From assembly GCA_014773175.1 (NCBI GenBank), contig VXCM01002110.1:19464-83463 (forward strand): a stretch of DNA of 64,000 nt, given 5' to 3'. Position 1 is the first letter of the stretch. Each line of letters starts with the position of its first letter. Origin of the DNA: Lucifuga dentata. Taxonomy: Eukaryota > Chordata > Actinopteri > Ophidiiformes > Bythitidae. The notes beneath the pieces were generated by a model that worked only from the letters and a program-made list of their open reading frames with translations, was not told the origin of the DNA and made no database searches. The translations under genes and the position numbers were made by a program. This document shows positions 1 to 12,160 of this stretch, in pieces.

Positions 1-359
1 ATGAAAACACCAAATGCGATGAATAAGCATGTTGGAGCTGAGTGTCACCATGGCAACAAGAGTCATTTTTCTAGTTCCAATGTTAAGATGCATTCATCTT
101 GGCACGGACCCAGCTTGATTATATAGTCTATCTACAGTATATCCTTTGTTCAATAAAAGTATTCAGGTTTTTTGTCAAGCATAACACACACACAGACATA
201 CACACCCAGTGGAATGGTTGGTAAGCCCTGGAATAAAAAAAAGTTGTTACACACACTCTGGCTTAGAGCTTCTGTTTGTGCTACAGGTGTAGGTGGAGGA
301 TTGTGTGACATTCCCGTTCTGTGTGTCATCTCTGTTCATGTATTTCTCCACATTGTCAG

Positions 360-394
<35 letters not shown>

Positions 395-433
395 CTGTCA
401 CGTTCTAACTGGAAATGTATTTGCACTTCCTAG
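1..433 (+). other. Calpain intron (left end of window) with TG repeat
   Basis: No exon could be read here. A (TG)n microsatellite occupies about 361-390, and the acceptor of the first visible calpain exon ends at 433. The apparent small reading frames come from the repeat. Confidence 0.6.
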
Positions 434-2547
434 TTCCCGTGAGTGGAGATATGTGAGTGATGAAGACCGGGCAAGACTGTCTAACCGCTCTGAAGATGGA
501 GAGTTCTGGTAAAACTGAACAGAAAAGTGTCCATGCAGTGTGATTTTGTGCTGCATTGTATTTACTTTACATTTACTGTATATTTTATGCATTTACCTAG
601 TGCCCTTAATCTGAAGTTCTTGTTAGAAATACAGCAGTAAAATGTCAAACAGAGATTAAAGGGCCATACCGGTGGTTTTGCATGTTTGAACACAATAACT
701 GTCATCCACCTTCCAGGCAGCCATTGGTTTCAGTTCATTCCAGCACGCTTTTAAAATCAACTTGTAGAGATGTGAAATGCTTTTATCAAGAAATTAAAAC
801 AACCATGCCTTCTATAATCATGCATACATTTTTGTGTTTTGGAAAATGTTTGGCAGTAGCGTAATGTTAATGCAGGTAGTATTTATTTTGCCCAAACACG
901 CAAACCCACCAGCATCCTTTAAATCCAGCTAAACTAAGTTTATCCATCTACTAATTTATATATCACATGGTTTTTGTTTTTTTTTGGTTTTTTTTTTAAG
1001 TCAAATTCATGGTTTAAATCAGTGATTCTGAAAGTGTGGCACTTCTAGAAAAGTGATTGCAGTTCATCTTAAAAAATATTATTTTTTGTTCTGTATTTAA
1101 AAAACAAAAAAGCACAGAGACAAATGGGGCAATTTGGCAACAAAAGTACCGGTAACTAAAACCTGTTTTGAGAAAGCTGAAGTTTAACTTGAATTTTTAT
1201 CCACACAACAGAAAGGTGAAAGGAAACATGGAACATGGCCATATTAATGACTGGGAGGAAAAATGATTTACAGGTGGATGGAGAACATGAAAGTTCTCCT
1301 TCCAAAAGCAGAACCACTGATTTAGATCATAGCAAAGAGTGCAAAGGTCAAAACCATGATATTTGTCTGTAAACCAACATGCTGCTATTTGTTTGATACT
1401 CCACTGAGAGAAAAATAAAATATATCGGTAAGCGTATTTTAGTATCTTTTTATGTTTTTTATAGCCTTCTTCTTGCTTTCTCCACAGGATGTCATTCTCT
1501 GACTTCCTGCGCCAATATTCTCGCCTTGAGATTTGCAACCTCACTCCCGATGCACTCAAGGATGAGTACAAAAAATGGGCAGAATCAGAGTTTGAAGACA
1601 CGTGGAGATGCGACGTATCAGCTGGTGGCTGCAGAAACTATCCAAGTATGACTAATATTACAAACATTAGAATCCACCGCGAGTTTACGCACTTTAAAAT
1701 CTTCCAGTAAAAAGGATTTTCTAACATACTGTAAAATGTTTGCTGATGCAATGCTGTTAATCAACTTCTTGACAACATTGCTTTGCTACCTAGACTCTTT
1801 CTGGATGAACCCCCAGTTTGTCATTAAATTGGATGAGGTGGACGACGACCCTGATGATGGTGAAGAGGGCTGCACCGTCATTGTGGGTTTGATGCAGAAG
1901 AACAAGCGCAGAAAGCGGAAGATGGGGCAGGATATGGAAACGATTGGTTTTGCCATCTATGAGGTGAGGAGCTGGCTGTGAGTTAGCTGTGATGCAAAAC
2001 TGATGCAGAGCAGAATGCAAATGACTCTGCTTGTCAGCTGGAAATGAATCAGCAACAGTTTCACCTGCTCTTACATGTGATTTGTGTTTGTTTTCTAGCT
2101 TCCTGAGGAGGTACGTATGCAGAGAGGCAGCACCTCATGAAGCTGGTGTATGAGCACACATTCTAGTGAAAGGGAAGAAATTTTCAGCCTTTGAAAAGTC
2201 AATTTTCAGCCTTTGAAATGGTCATGCAGTTTTATACAATAGAAAAAGGAAGGTTCAGAGCGCCCCCATGTGACCACATTACACCTGTGTCATTTTCCAG
2301 TATTCCGGCAAAAGGCAAGTGCACCTGAAACGGAATTTCTTCATGCACAATGCCTCTGCAGCCCGATCTGAGACCTTCATCAACCTACGAGAAGTCAGCA
2401 ACCGCTTCTGTCTTCCTCCAGGAGAATACCTCATCGTCCCCTCCACCTTTGAGCCCAACAAGAACGGAGACTTCTACGTACGGGTGTTCACGGAGAAAAA
2501 GGCTGACTTCCAGTATGTTCCATTCACACAAGGAAGGAAGGAAGAAA

Positions 2548-2600
<53 letters not shown>

Positions 2601-2692
2601 GAGGGAGGGAGGAGGGAAGAAGGAAGGAAGGAAGGAAATTATGAAAAAAGGAAGGGAAGAAGGACAGGAAAAAGAATGCATGGAAGGATGAA

Positions 2693-2728
<36 letters not shown>

Positions 2729-4788
2729 AGGTTGTAATAATTTTTGGCTCTGTAATGTGACTTCTTGCTGTTTTTCAGAGAGATTGATGATCCTGTCGAC
2801 TGTCATGTCGAACAGGTAAAACAATCAATACACTTTTGTAGAAATTATTAAATATTGATATTAAAGTCTGGCCAAATTGGGTAAAAAAAAAAAAAAAATT
2901 CCTTTTCTAGATTCATATAGATGAAGATGATGTTGGTGACCACTTCAAGAGTCTGTTTGGACAACTTGCTGGGCACGTAAGCATGCTGCAGATTTCTGAA
3001 ATAACAATAAAAAAATAAAAAGCAAAGAGCAACAGAAAAAGTCTCAAAACATTATTCTTATGATTTACGTGTTATGCATCTGTAAGGATTTGGAGATTTC
3101 TGCATTTGAGCTACAACGAATCCTCAACCGAGTCATGAGGAAGAGTAAGGACCATTATTTCTTATTCCTCTTCCAGGTAATTTATCGTAATATGACAATC
3201 AATTGAATTTATTCCTGTGTTTTACTTCCAGGAGAAGACATCAAGACGGACGGCTTTAGTCTGACGACATGCCGCAACATGGTCAATCTGCTGGATGTAT
3301 CCTTATAGATGTCAAAAACTGTTAATCACAAATCCTTCATTTGACCTGAAACTGTAAGGGTTTGACTGAGCGGTCTGTCGTGTTAACATGGCCGCTCCCT
3401 GCTGCAGAGATTACACAACCTTCAAGGTGTGCCGCCAGAACCTGTCGCGCATTCCTCCCTGCGGAAGAATTTACCTTGACGCTTTCCTCAAAGAAAGACG
3501 GAAGTGGCAAACTGGGACTGCTAGAATTTAAGATCCTGTGGACTAAAATTGAGAAATTCCTGGTGTGTTGCTTTTCTCCTTTTCATTTTTTAACATAACA
3601 GAATTTATCAGTAGGATGTTGATACTGAATGTTCGGTCTCTCTGACAGGATCTGTACAAAGAGAGAGACGCAGACCAGAGCGGCTGTATGAGCTCCTCTG
3701 AGATGCGCATGGCAGTTGAGGATGCTGGTGAGACGCCTGAGATTTGCACTAAACATTCAAAATCCTGAAAAGTCTCAAATGTATGTTACATAAAGCGTGG
3801 CATGTTGCGTGTGCACAGTTGATTGACCGTCACATTTGTATTTTGTCAGGATTTTCTCTCAACAACTCTCTGCATCAGATAATTGTGGCCCGTTACAGCG
3901 AGCCCTCCCTCACCATTGACTTTGACAACTTTGTGGGCAGCCTGATCCGCTTAGAGACACTCTTCAGTGAGTTTTTTGTCCTCATAACCAGATATTTAAA
4001 GGACCATACCAGCGGTTGTGCATATTTGAGCCCAATATATGCAACCTGCAAACACATTATGTTACTAACAGCCATTTCCCAAAATATACTACTTTAACGG
4101 TAAAGTTTAGAATTTTCTTCCTACCTCCAGACTGCCATTGGCTTCGGTTCATTCTAATTCACTGTTAAAATCAACTTGTCAAGACTTGAAACACGCTTGA
4201 GTTATGTAATCCATCACAGCGAACATTATGCCTATTAGGTTTTCTGCTGAAGCAACTTTATTTAACCGATCCAACACGGAGCTGCACAGAGGACAATGTA
4301 TGTCTCCGCCAGGAAATATAGTCCCAGGAGAAGACAGCTTTTACCAAGCACATTAGACCATGCTTTTTACAATCATGCATAAGTGTTAGAAGGTGAAATA
4401 TTGAATTTTAAAGTGGGCGTATCACCTGAGCATTTGATTTTGAAAGACTAAGGAAACTGGAAAAAAAATAACAGGAAAACTAAAATGCAGTTTTATGTTT
4501 TGGAAATTAACATGTTGTATATATTGGGCACAAGCATGCACAATCACCAGTATGGTCCTTTAACATACATATATCCATGCATCTGAAGACACGTGAGCAT
4601 GATCTGTACTCTTTTATTTACAACAGAGACCTTCAAGATGCTGGACAAGGATGGGTCTGGTCAGATAGAGTTGAATTTTATGGAGGTAGGCACTCATTGG
4701 TGATCACACAAAATTAGGGGGTGATGGCGCGGTGGAGTGATCTGTGCTTGTGTTGTATCCACAGTGGATGGAGCTGACCACCTTGTAA
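434..4788 (+). CDS. Calpain large subunit, CAPN1/2/8 type, 3' part (14 exons)
   Basis: Calcium-dependent cytosolic cysteine protease; only the region after the catalytic core lies in the window. Exons read: 434-508, 1488-1645, 1794-1963, 2099-2110, 2301-2512, 2779-2815, 2911-2976, 3087-3144, 3232-3296, 3494-3562, 3649-3727, 3850-3966, 4627-4685, 4765-4788. All have AG acceptors and GT donors and phases that join without stops (about 399 residues). Visible: the end of the catalytic domain ([32 protein letters not shown]), the C2-like domain (FWMNPQF, acidic [13 protein letters not shown] loop, [26 protein letters not shown]), then penta-EF-hand loops ([41 protein letters not shown]) ending in WMELTTL. 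The 12-bp exon encoding LPEE is typical of calpains. The catalytic Cys/His exons must lie left of position 1. The acceptor of exon 3494 follows an unusual TCAAAG. Best family fit is CAPN1/2/8; I cannot choose the paralogue. Confidence 0.95.
660..876 (+). repeat. TTAA element, copy A (truncated)
   Basis: Left terminus AGGGCCATACC directly after a TTAA, then the conserved internal motif CCATTGGTTTCAGTTCATTC. Heavily deleted and diverged; the right end stops near TTTGGAAAATG. It lies in a calpain intron. Confidence 0.7.
2524..2735. repeat. Purine microsatellite (GGAA/GAAA)n in calpain intron
   Basis: Two blocks of GAAA/GGAA repeats (about 2532-2640 and 2690-2730). They begin about a dozen bases after the calpain exon donor at 2513 and produce long spurious Lys/Glu reading frames. 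Confidence 0.95.
4000..4559 (+). repeat. TTAA element, copy B (complete)
   Basis: Begins AGGACCATACC and ends GGTATGGTCCT-like, with TTAA on both sides (3996-3999 and 4560-4563). About 560 bp with terminal inverted repeats; it sits in a calpain intron, 33 bases after the exon ending at 3966. Confidence 0.9.
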
Positions 4789-4963
4789 AGGAGTTCTGAT
4801 GGTGTGCTGATAAAGAATCCTGACCTGTGAACAGCTTTCACTGCATCATATCTGAAATTTTGCTGCATGTTCTCTAGTAACGATCAGTCTTATGTAACAC
4901 TTAATCAAAGGATGCAGACCCGGATGGAAAATTACCTCTATGAATGTTTATGGCTACAAATAT

Positions 4964-4991
4964 AATAAAACACTAATTAACCATAAATAAA
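4964..4991 (+). terminator. Calpain polyadenylation signals
   Basis: Two AATAAA hexamers (4964-4969 and 4986-4991) lie about 180-200 bases after the calpain stop codon. This is the expected spacing for a short 3' UTR. Confidence 0.7.
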
Positions 4992-5119
4992 GCATGTTTA
5001 TTTTCTGGGAGTACTGCCATCCCGGATGAAACCACTACCATCATAATAGAAACATTGCATCACAGCATTAAAGCTGATCATTTGGAATAATTATTGATTT
5101 GTTGGGTTGTAAGGGTTCA

Positions 5120-5360
5120 AATAGACACAAACGGTGCCAGTAAAATGCCTCCACATAACAGAGCAACACAATCGAGAGAACTGCACAAATGAGAGATCAG
5201 TAACTTACGAAGATGTGGATAAAAGTAATAGACATATCCTCAACAGACGGGTGAGTCCATGTGTGGCGTATATGAGGAGAATGGTACGGGCCTGAATGCT
5301 TGCCCCCTACAGCGAGGAGGGGGCGTTTCTGTGGCTTGGTTCTGCTGTGGCTTGTGCTGG
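5120..5360 (+). repeat. Dispersed repeat, shared with 32.39-32.72 kb
   Basis: Contains GCCAGTAAAATGCC-CCACATAACAGAGC-ACACAAT, then GTGTGGC and GGCCTGAATGCTTG-CCCC. The same ordered blocks recur, diverged, at about 32480-32680, so this is an old interspersed repeat rather than a gene. I recall similar text as a common fish repeat but cannot name the family. Confidence 0.6.
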
Positions 5361-5569
5361 CCCAACACCTTACCAAGACACGTTATAGATTTTTCAGAAC
5401 AAATAAAAATACTGTAAAAATCATATCAGCAATTTTTAACATTTTCTTCATGAAATTTTCATGGATGCATATGTCTGTTGAGTTGAGTTGCCTGAAAGGT
5501 TACCCGTGTGTCAGGTCAGATCATAAATAAGCAAATAGGTTATTTTAGATGAAAGAGGAAGTGCACATA

Positions 5570-5698
5570 CCTCTGCCAAGGCCAACAAAATCCCCAATTA
5601 AAAAAAAAAAACTTATTAAAAAATACGCCACCANCCTCTGCCAAGGCCAACAAAATCCCCAATTAAAAAAAAAAAACTTATTAAAAAATACGCCACCA
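5570..5698. other. Assembly join: 64-base duplication around single N
   Basis: 5570-5633 is repeated identically at 5635-5698 with one N at 5634. It looks like two contig ends that overlap but were abutted. Confidence 0.85.
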
Positions 5699-7180
5699 TG
5701 CTAAATTTCATTGAAATTGACCTATTAGCATTGATTTTTGTAATTTAAATCTTTCCTGCTTTAAGTCTCTATATCGTGGTCAGGAAGCAGGGAGCTCTCT
5801 TTCTTTTTTTTTGATCCAGGACTGAAGTTATTCCCAACTATGGGGTTGAACCCCTTGGCTACGTTTAGCCGCTGGCACAGAAAACTCAGGAACTCTGCTT
5901 GTTTCTTGAGGAGCTGCAGTCCTTTATTCTGCAGCAAACTCAACTTCATACTGTGAATTCACTGTTACTCTCACTATTACAGTAGCTATGCTAATCTGGC
6001 TCTGCTCCGATTGCAACATCAACCCATTCCAGACACTGCTGCACACATCCCCGTCTCTCTCTCAGTTACTCACACACACACACACACACACACATACACA
6101 TTGCTCATATGGTCTTTTCAAATAGCTGCACTGCCCACACAACAATAGCCTAAAATCTTCTTCTGGATCATGGATCAAGAATATGATCAGAATTAACTCC
6201 AAAATTGTATAATTTCTTCCTCTTGACATTATCTTATCCGTCCTCCAAATTGTATCAAATCTATCCGTGACTTTTTTAGATATTGAATTGAATTGAATGC
6301 AGCTGTATTGTCCACCAAGGTGGAAAAGTGTCCTGCTAATTATCCTGCAAACAAACAAACAAACACTGGTGATCTAATAACCTCCTTGGCTGAGGTCATA
6401 AACAGATCGTGTCTCTGAGGCTCCGTTTCACTTGCTTGCATGCTTACAGATAACTGAGGCCCAATAATGTTTGTTGGTTAGAAACTAACCTTTTCTGATT
6501 AGCAAAAGTATGAATTCCATAGCAAAGAGTAGCAAAAATGAAAGCCTGTGGCAGGCAGCCATGCTGTGCTGTGGGAGCTGTGGGCCTTTATAGTTCCTGA
6601 TGACAGCGAGGAGGTTGAGGATTTTCCAAAATCAGGCTTGAAATGAGCATTTATATCTGTACCTGCAAATCTGTACCACACTGGATCCGGTTTGTGTGAA
6701 AAAGTGGTGTCTTGTAAGCCAGTGTGGTCTGGGCATGATGTATGCATGACACAATAATAAAAATTCATTCATTCATTCATTCATTCAGATGTCCTTGAGA
6801 CCCCCCTAAAAAGTGTTCTTTTTCTTTTTATACTCTACATGAGTGTGAGTGGATGTAAATAGGCCAAAGCTGAGAAACTAGAAATAGCATAGAACAGAAA
6901 TCATTTTACAGCCTTTTAGAACATTTGGTTCAACCACAACCTTCTTCAAGCATTGTGAATCTCCAAACACATCTCTGGCCCCTGGTCTCTGGTTCAGTCC
7001 ACACGCACTTTACATTCTAATTTATGGGCACCAGAGAAACTTTGTGAATCAATAAACGTATCGAATTACTTCTCTCGTACTTTTCTTATATCTTGTAAGT
7101 TTATTATTAGCATTTGGGCTGCCACGTCACATAAAGAGATAAATCCTTTCAAGACATCTACCAACTCGTCCTCCCTTTTT

Positions 7181-7190
7181 CCATATAAGG
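7181..7190. promoter_or_regulatory. CArG box (SRF site) upstream of dstn
   Basis: CCATATAAGG is a perfect CC(A/T)6GG serum response element, about 450 bases before the dstn start codon. Destrin/cofilin genes are known actin-cytoskeleton targets of SRF/MRTF, so the position is plausible. Function here is inferred from the motif only. Confidence 0.55.
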
Positions 7191-7483
7191 ACACTGAAAT
7201 GCATCTCAGCAGCAGATGAGTTAAAAATGTGGACAGGTTTGTTCACCATAAAAGGGTGCGATCTGCTTCTCCCACCTCTTATTGGATCACGCTTACCTGG
7301 GGATTTTACAAGGGTTACGTGGGTTTTATGCTCTTACTCAAGGAATAAAATCTTTGAAACTTTGAGCAAAAAATTACTGTGAAAGGCAGGGAAGCACACA
7401 TATCGTTTGTGACTTAAGTTCCAAATGTAATGTAATTAAATAGAGACATTGAGGTTGCAAAGGAACCTGTGTCACACCTGGGG

Positions 7484-7632
7484 AGAGGGGGCGGGTCTAC
7501 CTTTGGAGGTGTGCTCATTCACCGTGCCTCCTCCTGCTTGACTCAGCTTACTCTCCTTCTTTAAGACCCTTCAGCTTTTTAGCTCGAGCTGCAGTCTTTC
7601 TCTGGTGCTTTCCCACACATATCAGAAGAAAA
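7484..7632 (+). promoter_or_regulatory. Probable dstn proximal promoter and 5' UTR
   Basis: A GC-box-like GGGGGCGGG at about 7487-7496 is followed by a CT-rich stretch and the 5' leader up to ATG at 7633. The start site is not precisely visible. Confidence 0.4.
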
Positions 7633-9558
7633 ATGGTGAGTAGCTTTCACAGTTTGGCTGCATTAAGTCGGGTTGTGCCAGGTATTAATTCCTTCTTTGT
7701 GGGTTTGCTAGGAAACATAGTTTAGTTTAATATAAAACTTTTGAACTGTCAAATTCTCAAATCAACAACGTATATAAGAAATGTGTAAACTCAATGGATC
7801 CCAGTTGTCTGTGTAGCACTGTGAGGTTTTCATTTGACGTTTCTTTTTGAAGAAATATTTTGTTAGAGAATTCGATGCATGAAAGGGCTTGGTGTAGGTG
7901 TGGTTTTTTTGTCCTCTAAAATGGAGGTGGCTTTTTCTGCGCTTCAAACTTGTTCTAGCAGAATGCCTTGGGGCGGTCTTTCTTGTGCAAACTTGTTCCA
8001 CAATGACTGGAATGTGACTGAGTGGAGACCTTGAAAATCCAGAGGGAAGCTACATATATGTTGTGCATAAAAAGGATATTTATACCTGAAATTGACTAGA
8101 TTGGGGTATTGCACTTTAAGACTAATTTCAAATTTGTTTTTGCTTACATTTCTGGTCTGATTCCAGTCCCAAAAACAAAGTCTAAGCATAGAAACTTGTC
8201 CTTAAAGGACTATACCACCCCTTTTACATGTTTGAGTCTAATGTATTCAATTGTCATATACGTACGTAACATTACTGACAATCATTTTGCAAAGCATACT
8301 GCTGGAACAGTGAATTAAACAGGTTTTCCTATCTTCCAGACCTCCATTGGTTTCAGTTCATTCTGGTATGCCATTAAAATCAACTTGAAATGTTCTTGGG
8401 ATATGTAATCCATTATTGTGAACAACACGTATATTCAGGGTTTTTTCAAAGTTTTGTAATTTTAAAGTTAATAGTGCAATAAAAAGTGTGGAGTGAATGT
8501 GTGTCTCCACCGGGGAATATAGTCCCAAAAGAAGACCTGCGTTTATCGAAAAATTTAAACGGCCGTGACTTCATAAGGCTGCGTAACTATTAGCAGGTGA
8601 AACATCGATTTTTGAGTATTTGATTTTGGAAGATTAAGAGATTTTGCAAAATATCAGGAAAGCTGAAATGCAGTTTTATCCTTTGGAAAATGATTATCAG
8701 TAACGTAACATGAATGAAAATTGAATATATTAGGCTCAAACATGCAAAATGGGTGGTATGGTCCTTTAAACCAAAATCCACATCTAGCCAAAGTGAGACT
8801 ATGATAGAACTCATGACTTTGAAGAATTCATAGACTTTTTCACGAGCAAATTATGACATGATTTTCTATTTGTGTTGCTGACATGGGTGTGACATATCCT
8901 AATCTAAATCTGCATATTAACCATTTAGTTGATGTGGGTAGCCAGAGCAACTGAAAATGGATGAAACATTCATTACTTTTGAATTCATAAGATCATCAAC
9001 ATTCAATAAAAGTCACTCTAGAATTTAGACATACTTGTAGGTTTAGTAAAACATCTTAACAGGTGGTGGATTTGATTGTCTTTGTCTGGAATTAAATTCT
9101 AAATCATATTTGATGTTGTCTCAAAACAGTCTGGAGTCACAGCCTCAGATCAAGTGAAGAAGCGGATAGAGGAGACGAAAGTGGTCCGCTGTCAAGATCG
9201 CATAGACGACCGTGCGAGGATAGTGATCCTTAAAATACAAGACGAAAGTCGCATTGAAGAAGACAAGGTTATTACAGAAAAAGAGCTGGAAGATGTGGGT
9301 AATATCTTCCAATACGCAATGGATCTGCTACTTGACGAGGAATGCTGCTACATGATCTATGACTGCCACTATGAAACCACGCGCTCAAAGAAAACAGACC
9401 TGGTCTTGATAATGTGGTAGGTCCCTGTATTACAGCTGAAGCATAAGTACTCTAGCTTCATTTAGGTATTGTGCACACTGGCTGCAAATGTTAGAGGAGC
9501 AGCAATATCGTCTTTTTAAAATGACATTCTCCTGTTGAGCTTAAGATCACATAAATGG

Positions 9559-9596
<38 letters not shown>

Positions 9597-9932
9597 TGTG
9601 TGCTCTGAAGGTGCATTTTGTGTCCTGTGTTTAGTAGACTTATATATATATATATGTATATATGTATCTATATGAGTGAAGAACAGAACTTGGAGCTAAC
9701 GGTTTTTCCTTCATATCAGGACTCCAGAAGGTGCATCCGTTAGACAAAAAATGATTTATGCAGCCTCAAAGTCGGCACTTACAAAACTATGCACAGGTGA
9801 GAACTGATTTTATCTTCTTTCAAATTTTCGGACTTGAAATGATTATCTAATTGTTCCTTAATTATTAAAATAATCTAATGGTTACATCTTTTTCCCTGCA
9901 CACTGTAAGACCTGATAAGTTCATTCAACTTC

Positions 9933-9964
<32 letters not shown>

Positions 9965-10531
9965 CAGGGTAACTTATTGCCCCTAAAAAGTTAAGTTATG
10001 CATTGTTGAACAAACAAAAAGTCAGCACAGGGAGAACATGCAAACTCTATACAGAAAGGAACCGGTCAGCCTCAAACCCAGGACCTTCTTGCTGTGAGGC
10101 AACAGAGCTAATCACTGAGCCACACCACTTGATCACCAAGATTCTATTTTAAGCAATAAGTTTGTACTTGGCTGATAGTAACGGGCAAAACTAAATTGAC
10201 TTAAGTTGATTCAACTCAAAAACTCAAACTGAATACAAAATTATCCAAAAAGTACAACTAACTCAAAATCATTAGGTCATATTGGTCATATTAACTAATT
10301 TCTTTGAATTAAAACAGCATCTGGGATTACAGTGCATTTAGCCTTAGGAGAGAATTCTGCCAGCTCCAGTCATGTGTTTTGTGTGTGTGTGTGTCTATAA
10401 TAATTGTTATTTGCTTCACAGGCTTCAAATACAGGTTAGATGCGACAGACAGGGATGCAATCAGCAAGGAGAGTTTTATCGAATTTCTGAAAGAAAATGT
10501 GATAAAACTTGAGGGGCACGACGCCAAGTAA
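7633..10531 (+). CDS. dstn: Destrin/cofilin family actin-depolymerising factor
   Basis: Cytoplasmic ADF-homology protein that binds G- and F-actin and severs or depolymerises filaments. Four exons: 7633-7635 (ATG only, typical of the family), 9130-9416, 9720-9796, 10422-10531; 158 residues, all GT-AG. Recognisable: SGVTASDQV start, CCYMIYDCHYETTRSKKTDLVLIMWTPE (family DCRYALYDATYET..KKEDLVFI.WAPE), the long actin-binding helix KMIYAASKSALTK (family KMIYASSKDAIKKKF), and C-terminal LEGHDAK. Odd points: the KKRKK nuclear-localisation segment of vertebrate cofilin/destrin is absent (CQDRIDDRARIVIL instead) and the KKK after the actin helix is TKLC. Divergent for the family, so a specialised teleost paralogue is possible. 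The dstn name rests on the rrbp1-snx5-mgme1 synteny; cofilin-like is the alternative. Confidence 0.88.
8206..8765 (+). repeat. TTAA element, copy C (complete)
   Basis: TTAA at 8202-8205 and 8766-8769 bracket a 560-bp element with matching inverted termini. It lies in dstn intron 1. Confidence 0.9.
9559..9675. repeat. Microsatellites (TC)n-(TG)n and (TA)n in dstn intron 2
   Basis: TC run from about 9559, TG run to about 9601, then TATATA/TATG-rich sequence at 9641-9675, about 45 bases before exon 3. Confidence 0.9.
9934..10140. repeat. Poly-A and repeat tail (SINE/L2-like fragment)
   Basis: A run of about 30 A, followed by GAGAACATGCAAACTC...CCCAGGACCTTCTTGCTGTGAGGCAACAG...ACTGAGCCAC. This is a very common vertebrate interspersed-repeat tail of L2/tRNA-SINE style. 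It sits in dstn intron 3. Confidence 0.6.
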
Positions 10532-10612
10532 GAAGTCAAGCAAGGACAAGCCAAGCACGAAATCAGGCCAAAGTACAACCTTTAACTCCCTCTTTCTGTT
10601 GTTTCATGTCCC

Positions 10613-10618
10613 AATAAA
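10613..10618 (+). terminator. dstn polyadenylation signal
   Basis: AATAAA 82 bases after the dstn stop codon. Confidence 0.75.
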
Positions 10619-12160
10619 TGTAAAGGGATTGGGAGGATTAAAACAGAGTTTCTAAATTTTTTTTTCTTCTTTTTCTTGGATTGGTTCAATCAATGAAATC
10701 CTGTGAGATGGAACAGGGCTAAAGGCAAGGGTTGGGCTCTGAATTGGATTACATTCATGTAACACAAAACCCCAATGTTTGTTGCCAACTAAACTGTCCA
10801 GTCACACTGGTTTGGTTGCAAAATGTGTCTTGTTCATATGAAATAATACTCATTCTCTGCATTGCTATCAATTAATTTCTTGCCACTTTTTCACTTCACT
10901 CTTGGTGCATTTATACTTTTAATCTTTTATTTTTACAACCTTGAAAGCATGCTTATTCATGTATATGCAATTTTCCATCTTTTACTGACTGTTTGGTAAT
11001 GACTTGCTAGCTGCATACAGGTATTACACCTTGCAAAATATCAAACAGTGCCAGAGTTTACTTTGTCAAATGGCTGGATATGCAATTTGAGATATCAGCG
11101 TGGTTTGTAGGCCATTGTACTTAAATGGAGTCTTAATTCTATAAAACCTGTTTCACTGAAATCCATCTTCATGTTACAGTGATATTAAATTTGTTTCCTG
11201 AGTATTCTGTCAAATTTAATGTAACCAGTTACTTAAACATACTTTGTGTCTGCGTGCTTTATTTTCCATCTGTTATTTTAGCATATTGCTCTAGTGACGT
11301 TGTAGTGGAATCACATGATGTAAGCTTTTGGTTTTAGCTGGCCGACTTGAACTACAACATTTCTCTAGACATCTTCAATCTCATCTAAATTTATGGTGTC
11401 ATTTCATTTTTTTCATCCTTACTCCCCCAATCAAATTTCAACCAAGATTTGAGATTTTATACAGAACCAAACTTATGCTACGTTCATATTACAGATCAGA
11501 TTTAATTTTTTTTTTCCTACGTTTGCAACGGATCCGATTTTTTTTTCCAATATCGAACGGGATCAGTGGAGAGATGAGAAACGTCTGTCAAAGCTAAATT
11601 AGAAGAACATATAGGAAGCAACACAATAAATTGTGTGAGAAATGGCGGAGTGAGTTTCCTTTTTTATTATTTGGCGGGGTTTTTTTTTCTGTTGTTGTTC
11701 ATAAGCACATAGGGATCATGTTATTTTTGTTAAATATGTGCATGTGTGGCCTTTAGGGGAAGAGCTGTGTTACCTACAAACACAAATGTGAACCTTCAAG
11801 ACAAAAAAAATCAGATCTGCCTAAAAAAATCTGAATTGAGCATCAAAGTCTAGAATGTGAACTGTGGTCTTAGACTGGTGTCTTAACCTATGAAATAAAA
11901 AAGGGTTTCTTTTGAGAATAGAACACTTTGTTTAAAATCACACACATTACTTCTTGTTTTGATGAGCACAGGGCAACGTTTACTCTAAGAATTTTCTCCA
12001 TCCAATTAAAGTGGAATAATATATATTTTTTAATTTTTCTTCAGCACACCTGGGAAGCTCTAAAGGTATGCCAGTGTGCTGCAGTTGAAAATAACTGGCC
12101 TAAATTATAACAGATGTAATTTTCATAACAGATGTAATAATAGATGTAATAGATGTAAAA

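Larger units (their letters stand above)
4800..7480. other. Intergenic region between calpain and dstn
   Basis: No exon seen. Holds the repeat at 5.12-5.36 kb, an assembly join at 5634, a (CA)n tract at 6069-6094, a (TCAT)n tract at about 6766-6787 and the CArG box at 7181. Otherwise AT-rich sequence without recognised structure. Confidence 0.7.

Noticed and set aside
1197..1601. 134-residue frame antisense to a calpain exon
   Set aside because: Overlaps intron and the opposite strand of a confident exon; no similarity recognised.
2319..2819. 166-residue frame joining calpain sequence to a Lys/Glu/Arg run
   Set aside because: Read-through of a real exon (to 2512) into an intronic GAAA microsatellite; the splice donor at 2513 ends the coding part.
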